A stretch of DNA of 53,955 bases from a bacterium (GCA_024226735.1 JAAELL010000101.1:1-53955), one strand, 5' to 3'; shown: positions 37,831 to 47,123, counted from the stretch's first letter. Numbers and translations: made by a program. The notes: a model not told the origin generated them from the letters alone.

Positions 37831-38412
37831 TCACGCGACAGCCGCGAACGACCCCGTGTACCCGAAGAACGCCCCCAGGATCGGATTCTTGATCGTCACG
37901 CGAATCCCGAGCCGATCCGGTCCCTCGCGCCACTCGCGCACGTTCGCCTCCCCCACGAACCAGCGCGGCAACGGAATGCGCAGCGGACCGAGCTTCACGC
38001 GCTGGCGTCCCGAAGTGATGCACAGGGCGCCGTCCTCGACCCGCGCGTGCAGCTCGACCTCGAGATGCCCCCTGCGGCGCTTGCCAGCGGCCTGCGCGGC
38101 GCGACGGTTGTGCAGGTGGTTCTGCAGCGCGACGCGCAGAAAGGACCGGAAGCGTCCGCGGTCGGGATCGACCCGCACGAGCACGTCCTTCTCCAGCATG
38201 CGCAGCGCGAAGTCCTGCACGGCGTCCTTGGCGGCGTCGACACTGAGCCCGTTCTTGCGCGTGAACAGATACAGCGGCTTCCAGTACGCCGCCAGGAGCT
38301 CCTCCAGCGCGGCGCGGCGCGTCGTCTCCGTGCCACGCGCACCGAGGATGAGCGACCAGCGCGTCTCGGGGAAGGCACGCCCGCCGCCGCCAGTCTCGGT
38401 CTCGTGCACCAT
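37831..38412 (-). CDS. Chimera: truncated ECF sigma factor fused to DUF4166 C-terminus
   Basis: A 193-residue protein. Residues 1-120 look like a planctomycete sigma factor region 2: AFPETRWSLILGARG, LEELLAAYWKPLYLFTRKNG, AAKDAVQDFALRMLEKDVL and GRFRSFLRVALQNHLHNRRA. Then, with no stop or frame change, the sequence becomes the C-terminal part of a DUF4166 domain: LHARVEDGALCITSGRQRVKLG, LRIPLPRWFVG, IKNPILGAFFGYTG. Region 4 of the sigma factor and the first half of DUF4166 are both missing. A deletion that fused two genes is the simplest explanation, so it is probably nonfunctional or altered. It sits 2 bp after the DUF3052 stop, as an operon partner. Confidence 0.7.
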   Translation of the reverse strand: MVHETETGGGGRAFPETRWSLILGARGTETTRRAALEELLAAYWKPLYLFTRKNGLSVDAAKDAVQDFALRMLEKDVLVRVDPDRGRFRSFLRVALQNHLHNRRAAQAAGKRRRGHLEVELHARVEDGALCITSGRQRVKLGPLRIPLPRWFVGEANVREWREGPDRLGIRVTIKNPILGAFFGYTGSFAAVA

Positions 38413-38414
38413 GC

Positions 38415-38828
38415 TCAGCGCGGGCGATCCTCCACGCGCCAAACGAACTTCAGCCCGGACCAATCCTCGTCGACCGCGCACACCTTGACGTCGACGAGTC
38501 CGGCCTCGAGCCCCGTCGCGCGCACGACGTCGCCCGTCAGGTCCGTCGCGAGCGCCGACGTCTTCTTCGGCCACGAGACCCAGAGCATGCCCTCCGGCGC
38601 CAGCTGTTCCATCAAGCGCGGGAAGCGCTGCTCGAGAGAGCGACGCGATTTGGTGAAGAAGTGAATGTAGTCCATCGCCTTGCCCGGCCGCGACAGCAGC
38701 GTCACGCCGTCCGGCAGTGGCCCGAGAAGGCGTGCGAAGTGCGGCGGATCCCCTAAGAAGACGACGCGCATGTCGTCCTTCAGACCCAGCTTCTTGACGA
38801 GGGGTGTGCCTGAGTAACCAGCGGGCAT
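38415..38828 (-). CDS. DUF3052-family protein
   Basis: A 137-residue protein from ATG 38828, which begins MPAGYSGTPLVKKLGLK, the expected family start; an upstream extension looks like noise. It continues with RVVFLGDPPHFARLLGPLPDGV, KAMDYIHFFTKSRRSLEQRFPRL (spread over 38620-38700), GMLWVSWPKKTS and GLEAGLVDVKVCAVDEDWSGLKFVWR. Members are small cytoplasmic proteins of unknown activity. The sigma/DUF4166 chimera follows 2 bp later on the same strand. Confidence 0.88.
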   Translation of the reverse strand: MPAGYSGTPLVKKLGLKDDMRVVFLGDPPHFARLLGPLPDGVTLLSRPGKAMDYIHFFTKSRRSLEQRFPRLMEQLAPEGMLWVSWPKKTSALATDLTGDVVRATGLEAGLVDVKVCAVDEDWSGLKFVWRVEDRPR

Positions 38829-38969
38829 GCAGAAGAGGATAGCGACGCGCGTGGGGCGCTTGTCCCGGGTCACCTCGAGCCTGCGCACGAATGACCCCGT
38901 TTGCCGTCGAATCGAGGTCCCCTTGGACAGGTTCAGGGCCATCGCGCAAGATGAGCGCAGGGAAAGAAC

Positions 38970-40265
38970 ATGATCGATCGCCGCACGTTCCTGGGCGCCC
39001 TGGCCGCTCCGATGGCCGGCACGCCCGCGCTACCTCACCTCACAACGGCATCCGTGGCGATCGGCCGCGAGCTGAGCGAGCACGCGGGAGACCCCGAGGC
39101 GACCGCTCGCGACGAGGGCTTCTGGAAGCTCGTCCGACAGTCGTTCCACCAGCACCCCGACATCATCTACTTCAACAACGGCGGCGTTTCGCCCGCGCCG
39201 GTGCAGGTGATCGAGGCGGTCCGCAAGAGGGAAGACGAGGCCTACACGGCCCCCGCCTACTGGATGTGGCGCGTCCAGGAGAAGCGCAAGGAGGCGGTGC
39301 GCGAGCGGCTGGCCGCGACGTTCGGGTGCGCCCCGGAGGAGCTCGCGATCACGCGCAACGCGACCGAGGGCCTGCAGACGTGCCAGTTCGGAATCGACCT
39401 CGAGCCCGGCGACGAGGTCCTGACGACGACGCAGGACTACCCACGCATGCTCTCGACGTTTCGCCAGCGCGAACGGCGTGAGAAGATCGTCCTGCGCAAG
39501 GTCAAGATTCCGACACCCTGCGAGGATCCGGCGCTCGTCGTGCGCGCCTACGAGGAGGCGATCACCGATCGCACCAAGCTCCTCTTGGTGTGCCACATGA
39601 TCAACCTCACCGGCCAGATCCTGCCGGTGCGGGACGTCGTCGCAATGGCGCGCAAGCGCGGGATCCCGACGATCGTCGACGGCGCGCACGCGTTCGCGCA
39701 CTTCAAATTCCGGCAAGAGGACCTCGACTGCGACTACTACGCCTCGAGCCTGCACAAGTGGCTGTTCGGCCCCCTGGGGACGGGCATGCTCTACGTGCGC
39801 AAGTCGAAGATCCAGGGCCTCTGGCCGTTGCTCGCGGCCGAGGAGTCGCTCGACGACGACATCAAGAAGTTCGAGCAGATCGGGACGCACAACGTGCCCG
39901 TCATCCTGGGGATTGCGAGCGCGCTGGACTTCCACGAGTCGATCGGCATCGAGCGCAAAGAGGCGCGGCTCGTGTACCTGCGCGACCGCTGGGCGCGGCG
40001 CCTCCTGGAGAACGACCGCGTGCACCTGAACACGAGCCTGCGACCGGGCGAGTCCTGCGGCATCGCCAACGTGCAGCTCGATGGGATCGACACGGCCAAG
40101 CTGTGCCGCCACCTGTGGCAAGCCCACAAGATCTACACGATCCGGATCGAGCACGAGGAGTTCGAGGGGCTGCGCGTCTCCCCCAGCGTCTACACCTCGC
40201 TCGAAGAGGTCGACCTCTTCATCGAGGTGCTCGAGGACGCGCTCCAAAACGGCCTGCCCGCTTGA
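38970..40265 (+). CDS. Class V aminotransferase (isopenicillin-N-epimerase/cysteine-desulfurase-like), Tat-type leader
   Basis: A 431-residue PLP enzyme. The N-terminus MIDRRTFLGALAAPMAG has an RR-x-F-L Tat-like motif. The fold marks are IYFNNGGVSPAP, AITRNATEGLQTCQFG, TTTQDYPRML, IPTIVDGAHAFAHFKF (cofactor-binding Asp and His) and YASSLHKWLFGPLGTGMLYV, where the Lys in HKW is the Schiff-base residue. The substrate is not clear; related enzymes act on amino acids or epimerise peptides. Its last bases overlap a TTG start of the glycosyltransferase remnant (TTGA). Confidence 0.9.
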   Translation: MIDRRTFLGALAAPMAGTPALPHLTTASVAIGRELSEHAGDPEATARDEGFWKLVRQSFHQHPDIIYFNNGGVSPAPVQVIEAVRKREDEAYTAPAYWMWRVQEKRKEAVRERLAATFGCAPEELAITRNATEGLQTCQFGIDLEPGDEVLTTTQDYPRMLSTFRQRERREKIVLRKVKIPTPCEDPALVVRAYEEAITDRTKLLLVCHMINLTGQILPVRDVVAMARKRGIPTIVDGAHAFAHFKFRQEDLDCDYYASSLHKWLFGPLGTGMLYVRKSKIQGLWPLLAAEESLDDDIKKFEQIGTHNVPVILGIASALDFHESIGIERKEARLVYLRDRWARRLLENDRVHLNTSLRPGESCGIANVQLDGIDTAKLCRHLWQAHKIYTIRIEHEEFEGLRVSPSVYTSLEEVDLFIEVLEDALQNGLPA

Positions 40266-40631
40266 ACGCACGGGTCGGGATCGACTACCTGCCGGCGGTC
40301 TGCCACGCGCCTGGCGTCGGCCGCTACGCGCGCGCGCTCGTCGCTCTGCCCGAGCTCCGGGCGGATCCCGAGTTCGAGCTGCACCTGTTCGAGGTCGGTG
40401 GAGGCGAGCGCGTGATGGAGGGGGCGCCGCTCGGGCTCGGCCTGGGTCGAGACCGAGGCGGCCGTGGGCGACCCGAAGGTCCTCGCAACGGCGCTGGAAT
40501 GGGGCCTCGCGGCGGCAGCGGACCCCGAGCGCCGGCGGGCGCGGCGCGACCTGGCGGCTGTCTACACGTGGGACGCGAATGCGCGCAAGACCCACGCGGC
40601 ATGGGAACATGTGCTGGTGCGCGCACGCTAA
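40262..40631 (+). pseudogene. Family 4 glycosyltransferase remnant with internal deletion
   Basis: From TTG 40262 it reads NARVGIDYLPAVCHAPGVGRY, the start of a GT4 enzyme with the Gly-rich N-terminal loop. It continues for about 58 codons to GGGERVMEGAPLGL. In another frame, starting near 40440, it becomes a GT4 C-terminus: WVETEAAVGDPKVLATALEW, DPERRRARRDLAAVYTWDANARKT, then HVLVRAR and the TAA stop. Roughly 250 residues of the middle, including the E-x7-E region, are missing. The stop TAA (40629-40631) is part of the first four bases of repeat element E3. Gene decay by deletion is the best reading. Confidence 0.75.
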
Positions 40632-40796
40632 TGGTGTGATTCAGGGGTTCGGGTCATTTGTCCGAGCCGGTTTCGTGCGGTGGCAAGGCGCCGGGTTCCG
40701 GGTGTAGCCTCTGTGCTACTCACGGGTCCTGGCAACTCAGGCAGCCGTGCGAAACCGGCCGGACAAGTGAACCGAACCTCTGAATCACACCACTGG
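40628..40796. repeat. Inverted-repeat element E3 (169 bp)
   Basis: The left end CTAA TGGTGTGATTCAG and the right end (complement of CCAG TGGTGTGATTCAG) are inverted over about 45 bp, including GGTTCGG..TCA.TTGTCCG and CCGGTTTCG. The interior GGCAAGGCGCCGGGTTCCGG and GTAGCCTCTGTGCTACTCAC match E2 and E5. The left tetranucleotide CTAA contains the stop of the upstream glycosyltransferase remnant. Downstream, 40797-40920 before the next gene shows nothing recognisable. Confidence 0.85.
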
Positions 40797-40920
40797 CGCC
40801 AGTAGCGGCCGTTTTCCTGACCCACAACCGGTCACAGTCGCGCATAATTCACCGCTTCGGGCTCGGACGCGTCACCCTGACCGCGCCGGCCACGGCTCTC
40901 CAAGACATCCCCGATTGCCC

Positions 40921-41352
40921 ATGCAGAAGTCGACGCTCCTTATCGGAACGCTCCTCCTCTCGTTCGCCGCAGGACTCGCCTACACCCGCCCCGCTCCCCA
41001 AGACGACGACCCCACGCCCCTCGGCGATGCGATGGGGACGCTGCAGGGCGGCCAGCGCAAGCTCCGCAAGCAGCTCAAGGACACCGAAAACTCCGCGGCC
41101 GCCGTCGCGACGCTGCAGGAGATGCAGCGCGGGGCGATCACGGCTCTGGGACTGCCTCCGGCACCGCCCGAGGGCATGGAAGACGCCAAGAAGCCAGCCT
41201 GGCGGATCGACTTCCAGCGCCAGATGGTCCAGGTGCTCGACGCCCTGCTCACGCTGGAGCTCGCGGTGACCGAGGGCCGCACCGAAGCGGCGAAGGAAGC
41301 CTACAAGGCGCTCGGTGCGCTCAAGAAGACGGGCCACGACACCTACCAGTAG
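40921..41352 (+). CDS. Cytochrome b562-like periplasmic protein
   Basis: A 143-residue protein from ATG 40921 with signal peptide QKSTLLIGTLLLSFAAGLA. The mature part is a four-helix bundle in the soluble cytochrome b562 pattern. It begins LGDAMGTLQGGQRKLRKQLKD, where Met38 is a candidate heme ligand, and runs through LQEMQRGAITALGLPP and DFQRQMVQVLDALLTLELAVTEG. It ends LGALKKTGHDTYQ, with His139 as the second candidate ligand. There is no CxxCH, so heme would be noncovalent. A diheme-like partner gene with a c-type motif follows 19 bp later, which supports an electron-transfer role. Confidence 0.72.
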   Translation: MQKSTLLIGTLLLSFAAGLAYTRPAPQDDDPTPLGDAMGTLQGGQRKLRKQLKDTENSAAAVATLQEMQRGAITALGLPPAPPEGMEDAKKPAWRIDFQRQMVQVLDALLTLELAVTEGRTEAAKEAYKALGALKKTGHDTYQ

Positions 41353-41371
41353 CGAGCGAACCGGAGCCGGC

Positions 41372-42256
41372 ATGGCTGCTCGCTGGATCGCGTTCTCGAT
41401 CGGCCTTTGGCTCATTGCCGGCGCGGCATGGGCACGGCAGACGGGAGCCGACGACGAGCGTGATCTCGGGCGCGAGGTGCTCGGGATCTTCGAGAGCTCG
41501 TGCGCCGAATGCCACGACCCCGGCTCCGACGATCCCAAGGCCCAGCGCTATTGGGACGGAGCGCGCGATCTCGGCTCGCTCGCCTCGCTCGAGCTGATCG
41601 ACCTCGAGGACCCCGAGTTCTCGATCGTCTACGAGGAGGTCTGCGAGGATCGGATGCCGCCCACCGGCGACGGATACGACCCGCTCGGCGTCGAGCAGAA
41701 GGCGACGCTCCTCTTGTGGATCCAGACCGGGGCGCCCGCGGCTCGGCCGGTCGCCGCGCCAGAAGACGAGAACGGAACCGGGACACCGCCCCCCACCGAG
41801 AACGACGCGCCCCCGGCCGAGCGGGAGGAGCTGACGATCGTCGGCAAGCTCCACCCGCTGACGGTGCACTTTCCGATCGCGTTTGTTTTGGGCGCAGCGG
41901 CGCTCGAAGCGCTCGCCGTCCTGGGCGTCCGACGTGCACGCGACGCGGCAGGTTTTCTGATCGCGTTCGCAGCGCTCAGCGCGCCGCTGGCGGCGTTCTG
42001 CGGATGGCAGGCGGGCGACGCGTCCTCGACGCGCCACACCGACGTGCTCCAACTGCACCGCTGGGTTGGCGTCGCGACGATGGCGGTGAGCATCCTGTTG
42101 TGGCTCTCCTCACGTTCGCGCGGCAAGGACGGAAGCGGCACGCTCGCAAAGCTCTACTATCCGCAGCTCGCGATCGCCGTCGCGCTCGTGTCCTACGGCA
42201 GCCATCAAGGGGGCATCCTCTCGCGCGGCCCCGACTACCTCCCGTTGCCCTGGTAA
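41372..42256 (+). CDS. Cytochrome c domain fused to DUF2231 membrane domain
   Basis: A 294-residue protein from ATG 41372, with GGAG 5 bases upstream. A signal or anchor ([17 protein letters not shown]) is followed by one c-type heme motif CAECH (44-48) and [14 protein letters not shown], whose Met (about 95) can be the sixth ligand. This is the planctomycete-type short cytochrome c. A Pro/Glu-rich linker leads to a DUF2231 domain (about 155-294) with four TM segments and its signature [14 protein letters not shown]. His residues such as HRW in TM regions could bind heme b. It is likely part of a membrane electron-transfer chain with the upstream b562-like protein. Confidence 0.85.
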   Translation: MAARWIAFSIGLWLIAGAAWARQTGADDERDLGREVLGIFESSCAECHDPGSDDPKAQRYWDGARDLGSLASLELIDLEDPEFSIVYEEVCEDRMPPTGDGYDPLGVEQKATLLLWIQTGAPAARPVAAPEDENGTGTPPPTENDAPPAEREELTIVGKLHPLTVHFPIAFVLGAAALEALAVLGVRRARDAAGFLIAFAALSAPLAAFCGWQAGDASSTRHTDVLQLHRWVGVATMAVSILLWLSSRSRGKDGSGTLAKLYYPQLAIAVALVSYGSHQGGILSRGPDYLPLPW

Positions 42257-42279
42257 CCTGTACTGGCCTGGTACCCCCC

Positions 42280-42702
42280 ATGCCCGAGCTATCTCCCTTT
42301 CATCTGGCGATCGGCGTCGACGACCTCGCGGCCGCGCGTGTGTTCTATGGAGGGCTGTTCGGCTGCGAGGAGGGCCGCAGCTCCGACGCGTGGGTCGACT
42401 TCGACTTCTACGGCCATCAGCTCGTCGTGCATCTGACGGACGCGGAGCGTGAGCGAGCCAGAAACGACGTCGACGGCGACGCGGTCCCGATCCCGCACTT
42501 CGGGCTCGTGCTCTCGATGCAGGGCTGGGAGGCGCTGGCCGCACGGCTGCGCGCCGCCGAGGTCGAGTTCGTGATCGAGCCCCACGTGCGCTTCGCCGGC
42601 GAGATCGGTGAGCAAGCGACGCTCTTCCTGCGCGATCCCGCGGGGAACGCGATCGAGGTCAAGGCGTTCCGCGATCCGGCGCGACTGTTCGCTCGCGACT
42701 AG
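42280..42702 (+). CDS. VOC-family (glyoxalase/bleomycin-resistance-like) protein
   Basis: A 140-residue protein made of two beta-alpha-beta3 repeats. The first opens [23 protein letters not shown] and the second opens [22 protein letters not shown]. It closes [15 protein letters not shown], with candidate metal ligands His8, His in PHFG and Glu in AIEV. It is cytoplasmic with no signal. The substrate is unknown. Its stop TAG (42700-42702) is inside the CTAG that begins element E4. Confidence 0.88.
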   Translation: MPELSPFHLAIGVDDLAAARVFYGGLFGCEEGRSSDAWVDFDFYGHQLVVHLTDAERERARNDVDGDAVPIPHFGLVLSMQGWEALAARLRAAEVEFVIEPHVRFAGEIGEQATLFLRDPAGNAIEVKAFRDPARLFARD

Positions 42703-42865
42703 CGTGCCGGATCCGAAGATCATGGACACGAGAACACGATCTCGCCGCCTCTGGCGGCGTTGCACCTCCTCCGAAACTCGCAGCGGAGTTGCGTCCTCGG
42801 CGCGTCTTGCCAGGGGCGCCGATCTCGCGCTCTGGTGCCCACGAACTCCGGATCCGGCACACTAG
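42699..42865. repeat. Inverted-repeat element E4 (167 bp, CTAG at both ends)
   Basis: It begins CTAG CGTGCC GGATCC and ends GGATCC GGCACA CTAG. The arms of about 56 bp are inverted copies with scattered mismatches. They do not resemble the arms of E1-E3 or E5, yet the centre (GCGTTGCACCTCCTCCGAAA, then CGCAGCGGAGTTGCGTC) closely matches the centre of E1. Its left CTAG provides the stop of the VOC gene, and its right end stops 2 bp before the ATG of the next gene. It therefore covers the whole intergenic gap. Confidence 0.85.
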
Positions 42866-42867
42866 TC

Positions 42868-43722
42868 ATGGCCATCGTCAAGGCCGTCGTCACGGCTGCA
42901 GGACCGGATCAACGCTCGCTGCCCTTGCAGGGCTTGATCGACCGCGACGGAGAGCTGAAGACGGCTCTACACATCATCCTCGAGGAGGCCCTGTCGGCCG
43001 GCATCGAGGAGACCTGCGTCGTCGTTCACCCCGGCGATGCGGCCGCGTACGCGCGCGCCGCGGAGCACGTCGGGGCTCGGTTGACGTTCGTCGAACAGGC
43101 CGAACCGCGGGGCTACGCCCACGCGATCGCCTGCGCGCGCGAGTTCGTCGGGGACGAGCCCTTCCTGCACCTCGTCGGCGACCACCTGTGGGTCGCGCAC
43201 GGCGAGCGGAGCTGCGCCCAGCAACTCGTCGCCTTGGCCGAGGCCGAGTCGGCCGCCGTGTCGGCGGTGCAGGCGACGCGGGAGACGATGCTGCCCTTCT
43301 ACGGGACCGTCGGCGGCCGGCGCGTCGCGGGCAGCAGCGACCTCTACGTCGTCGAACGCGTGCGGGAGAAGCCGACGCCGACGGAAGCGGAACAAGAGCT
43401 GATCGTGCCGGGCCTGCGCGCGGGGCACTACCTGTGCTTCTTCGGCATGCACGTGCTGCCGCCTACGATCATGGACCACATCGGTGACGTGACCAAGGAC
43501 GGCGCGAACGGCGGCGACCCGTCCCTATCGAGCGCGCTCTCCGCCCTCGCCGAGCGCGAGACCTACCTCGCGCACCAGGCGGCGGGCCTGCGGTACAACA
43601 TCGGCGTCAAGTACGGGCTGCTCCAGGCGCAGCTCGCGCTCGCTCTGGCCGGGAAGGACCGCGACTTCGTTCTGACTCAGCTCGTCGAGCTGCTCGCGCA
43701 ACCGGAATCCGGACACGCATGA
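42868..43722 (+). CDS. GalU-like sugar nucleotidyltransferase
   Basis: A 284-residue protein from ATG 42868. It has the Rossmann-like layout of glucose-1-phosphate uridylyl/thymidylyltransferases: [49 protein letters not shown] (metal Asp), [33 protein letters not shown] and [22 protein letters not shown]. The usual G-x-G-T-R-x-P signature is altered (GPDQRSLP), so activity or substrate may differ. The stop overlaps the start of the kinase-pyrophosphorylase fusion (ATGA), a clear operon. Confidence 0.75.
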   Translation: MAIVKAVVTAAGPDQRSLPLQGLIDRDGELKTALHIILEEALSAGIEETCVVVHPGDAAAYARAAEHVGARLTFVEQAEPRGYAHAIACAREFVGDEPFLHLVGDHLWVAHGERSCAQQLVALAEAESAAVSAVQATRETMLPFYGTVGGRRVAGSSDLYVVERVREKPTPTEAEQELIVPGLRAGHYLCFFGMHVLPPTIMDHIGDVTKDGANGGDPSLSSALSALAERETYLAHQAAGLRYNIGVKYGLLQAQLALALAGKDRDFVLTQLVELLAQPESGHA

Positions 43723-46700
43723 GCGTGGGCGCGCGGCCGGGGCGCGATCGCGCCGAGCTCGACCTCGTCGGGATCATCACCGCCGAGGACGAGCGGCGCG
43801 ACACGCCGCTCGAGTCGCTCTGCGCGGGCACGTCCCTCGCCCAGCTGCTCGCCGCGGCCGACGAGCTGGAGCACTTCCGGCGCGCGTCCGACAACCTGTA
43901 CGAGCGCGTGCGCGCCCTCTTCTTCCTGTACGCGCTGCACCGCTTCCACATCCCGGCCCGAGCCGAGCTCGCGCCGTCGGGAAAGATCCCCTACCGCGGC
44001 TACCAGCACCTGATGCAGCGCCGCTTCGAGCAGGCGCTCACGTCGTTCCTGCGAGCGCAGAAAGGCGCTGGCCCCAGCGACTCGATCTCGAGCGCCCTCG
44101 CGCTGACCTACCACGACCTCGGCTTCCAGACGCTCGCGAACCAGGTCCGGCGCAGCGTGCGCTCGGTCGCCGGCAACCGCTGGATGTTCCGCATCGGCCA
44201 CCCCGCGGACCAGCCGCTGCGCGTGCTCCCTGAGCTGGTCGCACGCGACACACCGAGGGGGCCGTTCCCCGTGCTGCGTGAGAGCACGCCGGTGCGCATG
44301 GACCTGTCGCATTCCGGCTGGAGCGACATCTTCTTCCTCGGTATGGACTACCCCGAGGGAGCGCGCGTGCTCAACGTGTCGGTCGACCTCGGCGTGCGCG
44401 GCCGCGACCGCGCCGTGCGGCCGCCGATCGAGACATACTTCCGCGTCATCGACGAACCGGTCCTGCGTCTGACGAGCGTCGACCTCGGCGCCACGGCCGA
44501 CATACGCGAGCTGGCCGAGGTCTTCGACTACGCCAAGGACTACCTCGGCCTCCTGAAGGCAGCCGTCATCGCCGCGGGGATCGTGCCGCCCGGCGTCGAG
44601 GGGTCGGGCGAGAGCCTGCGTGAGCTGCTCGAGCGCATGACCGCGCCCGGCCACGGGATCGAGGTCGTCAGCTACGTGCGCGACATCCCGAAGGGATCGC
44701 GCCTCGCGGTATCGACGAATCTGCTCGCTTCGCTCATCGCCGTCTGCATGCGCGCGACCGGACAGGCGCGCGCCCTCGAAGGCCCCCTCGACGAAGGCGA
44801 GCGCCGCATCGCCGCGGCACGCGCGATCCTCGGCGAGTGGCTCGGCGGGTCGGGCGGCGGCTGGCAGGACTCGGGAGGGCTGTGGCCGGGAATCAAGCTG
44901 ATCCGCGGCCAGCACGCCGAGCCCGGGGACCCCGAGTACGGCGTGAGCCGCGGCCGGCTCTTGCCCAACCACGAGATCCTCGAGACGGGTGACCGCTCCA
45001 CGGGCATGCACGACCTGCTCGCGCGCAGCGTCGTCATCGTGCACGGCGGCATGGCGCAGAACGTTGGCCCGATCCTCGAGATGGTGACCGAGAAGTACCT
45101 CCTGCGCTCGGGACACGCCTGGGAATGTCGACGCACGGCGATCGACCTCTCCGGAGAGATCCGCGAAGCGCTCGTGGCGGGCGAGATCGGGCGCGTCGCC
45201 GCCGCGACCTCGCGCCACTTCGCCGGGCCGGTGCAGGGGATCATCCCCTGGGCGACCAACCTGTTCACCGAGACCGTGATCGAGCGCTCGCGCGAGCGCT
45301 TCGGTGACGGCTTCCTCGGTTTCTGCATGCTGGGCGGCATGTCCGGTGGCGGCATGGCTTTCCTCTTCGATCCGAACGTGCACCCGCGTGCGCTCGACGA
45401 GATGCAGGCGATCCTGAGCGAGACGAAGCGCGAGCTCGACGATGCGCTGCCATTCGCGATCGAGCCGGTCGTCTACGACTTCGCGATCAACGAGCACGGC
45501 ACGAGCTGTGAACGTCTGCGCGACGGCGCGCTCCTGCCCCGCGCGTACTACACGCTCGTGCTCCCCGCTCTCCTGCGCGCCGACCCGGGCGTGCTGACCG
45601 CTTCCCGCAGGGACGAGCTCGAGCGCTTCGGCGCCGCCTGCCGCACGGACCCGTCGCTCGCGAACATGGTCCCCGCCCTCTTCGACAACCTGATTCCCGA
45701 AGCGCCGGAGGAAGACGGCAGCGACCCGAATCTGACCGAGCTCTTGGATCGGCACGGCTTCGACCGCGCCCTGCACGAGACGATCCGAGCCGATCTGCGC
45801 GGCGGGCACATCGGGCTCGCCCAGAACCGGCTGCCGATGGGCACGCGCATCGACGACGTCCTCCCGGGCGATGTGTGCGATACGCATGGCGGAGTCGCGG
45901 AGTCGACGCGGGCGGTGGGCGCGGCCGCGCTCGCACGCGGCGACGTGGCCGTCGTCACGCTCGCGGCCGGCGCCGCCAGCCGCTGGACGCAAGGCGCAGG
46001 CGTCGTCAAGGCGCTGAGCCCTTTCTGCCAGTTCGCGGGTAGGCATCGAAGCTTCCTCGACGTGCACCTGGCCAAGAGCGCCCATTGCGCCGCGCTCCAC
46101 GGCGCGCCGGTCGAGCACATCGTGACCACGAGCCTGTTCACGCACGAGCCGATCGCGGCCCGCCTCGCCCGCAGCGAGCCGCCGAACGGCGTGCGGGTCT
46201 CGCTCTCGCCGGGCAAGTCGATCGGGCTGCGCATGGTCCCCATGACGCGCGACTTGCGATTCATGTGGGAGGAGCTTCAGCAGCGCGTTCTCGACGAGCA
46301 AGCACAGAAGGTGCGCGAGAGCCTGCAGAACGCACTGATCGGATGGGCGCGCACGATGGGCGAGGGCGCCGACTACACCGACAACCTCGCCGTCCAGTGC
46401 CTGCACCCGGTCGGCCACTGGTTCGAGATCCCGAACCTCCTGCAGAACGGCGTGCTCGCCGACCTGCTCGAGCGCCGGCCAGGCGTGAAGCACCTGTTCC
46501 TGCACAACATCGACACGCTCGGAGCCAGCCTCGCCCCGGATCTGTTGGGCGTGCACATCGAGCGCGGCTCCGCCTTGACGTTCGAGGTGATTCCACGCCG
46601 CATCGAGGATCGCGGCGGCGGGCTGGCGCGGGTGCACGGTCGCCCGCGGATCGTCGAGGGGCTCGCGCTGCCGCGCGAGGAGGACGAGTTCCGCCTGACG

Positions 46701-47066
46701 TACTACAACTCGAACTCGTGCTGGATCGACATCGATGCGCTGCTCGGCATCATGGGTCTCGACCGCGCAGACCTCCGCGACAGGGACAGGGTGCGCAAGG
46801 CGATCCGCGCGCTCGGAGCGCGCATTCCGACCTACGTCACGCTCAAGGACGTCAAGAAACGCTGGGGCAATGGGCAGGAGGACGTCTTCCCCGTCGCGCA
46901 GTTCGAGAAGCTGTGGGTCGACATGACGACCCTGCCCGAGGTCGCGTGCACCTTCGCGGTGGTCCCACGCGCGCGCGGACAGCAGCTCAAGGACACCGCG
47001 CAGCTCGACGGCTGGGTTCGCGACGGATCCGCGGAGTACGTCGACTCGTTGTGTAGCTGGGTCTGA
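43719..47066 (+). CDS. GHMP-type sugar kinase fused to UDPGP-family pyrophosphorylase
   Basis: A 1115-residue protein. An N-terminal helical region (1-180) is followed by a GHMP kinase (about 185-560). Its marks are [20 protein letters not shown], a degenerate ATP loop [33 protein letters not shown] (about 381), and a C-terminal [16 protein letters not shown]. From about 745 comes a UDPGP-type nucleotidyltransferase. It has [19 protein letters not shown] (GxGTxM..K-like), [23 protein letters not shown] (the N-x-D-N-L-G region, about 928), [17 protein letters not shown] and [15 protein letters not shown]. It likely phosphorylates a free sugar at C1 and couples it to a nucleotide. The known fucokinase/pyrophosphorylase enzymes have the opposite order and a different transferase family. 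Confidence 0.8.
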   Translation: MSVGARPGRDRAELDLVGIITAEDERRDTPLESLCAGTSLAQLLAAADELEHFRRASDNLYERVRALFFLYALHRFHIPARAELAPSGKIPYRGYQHLMQRRFEQALTSFLRAQKGAGPSDSISSALALTYHDLGFQTLANQVRRSVRSVAGNRWMFRIGHPADQPLRVLPELVARDTPRGPFPVLRESTPVRMDLSHSGWSDIFFLGMDYPEGARVLNVSVDLGVRGRDRAVRPPIETYFRVIDEPVLRLTSVDLGATADIRELAEVFDYAKDYLGLLKAAVIAAGIVPPGVEGSGESLRELLERMTAPGHGIEVVSYVRDIPKGSRLAVSTNLLASLIAVCMRATGQARALEGPLDEGERRIAAARAILGEWLGGSGGGWQDSGGLWPGIKLIRGQHAEPGDPEYGVSRGRLLPNHEILETGDRSTGMHDLLARSVVIVHGGMAQNVGPILEMVTEKYLLRSGHAWECRRTAIDLSGEIREALVAGEIGRVAAATSRHFAGPVQGIIPWATNLFTETVIERSRERFGDGFLGFCMLGGMSGGGMAFLFDPNVHPRALDEMQAILSETKRELDDALPFAIEPVVYDFAINEHGTSCERLRDGALLPRAYYTLVLPALLRADPGVLTASRRDELERFGAACRTDPSLANMVPALFDNLIPEAPEEDGSDPNLTELLDRHGFDRALHETIRADLRGGHIGLAQNRLPMGTRIDDVLPGDVCDTHGGVAESTRAVGAAALARGDVAVVTLAAGAASRWTQGAGVVKALSPFCQFAGRHRSFLDVHLAKSAHCAALHGAPVEHIVTTSLFTHEPIAARLARSEPPNGVRVSLSPGKSIGLRMVPMTRDLRFMWEELQQRVLDEQAQKVRESLQNALIGWARTMGEGADYTDNLAVQCLHPVGHWFEIPNLLQNGVLADLLERRPGVKHLFLHNIDTLGASLAPDLLGVHIERGSALTFEVIPRRIEDRGGGLARVHGRPRIVEGLALPREEDEFRLTYYNSNSCWIDIDALLGIMGLDRADLRDRDRVRKAIRALGARIPTYVTLKDVKKRWGNGQEDVFPVAQFEKLWVDMTTLPEVACTFAVVPRARGQQLKDTAQLDGWVRDGSAEYVDSLCSWV

Positions 47067-47123
47067 CGGCCCCGCGCCCGAGTGAGGAGCGCGAGGCCAG
47101 CATGTTGGATCAAACAGGCTGGA

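Noticed and set aside
43677..46637. A 986-residue open frame on the minus strand opposite the kinase-pyrophosphorylase gene
   Set aside because: Its translation is low-complexity His/Arg/Val/Glu-rich, typical of an antisense shadow of a high-GC gene. The plus-strand frame carries clear family motifs.
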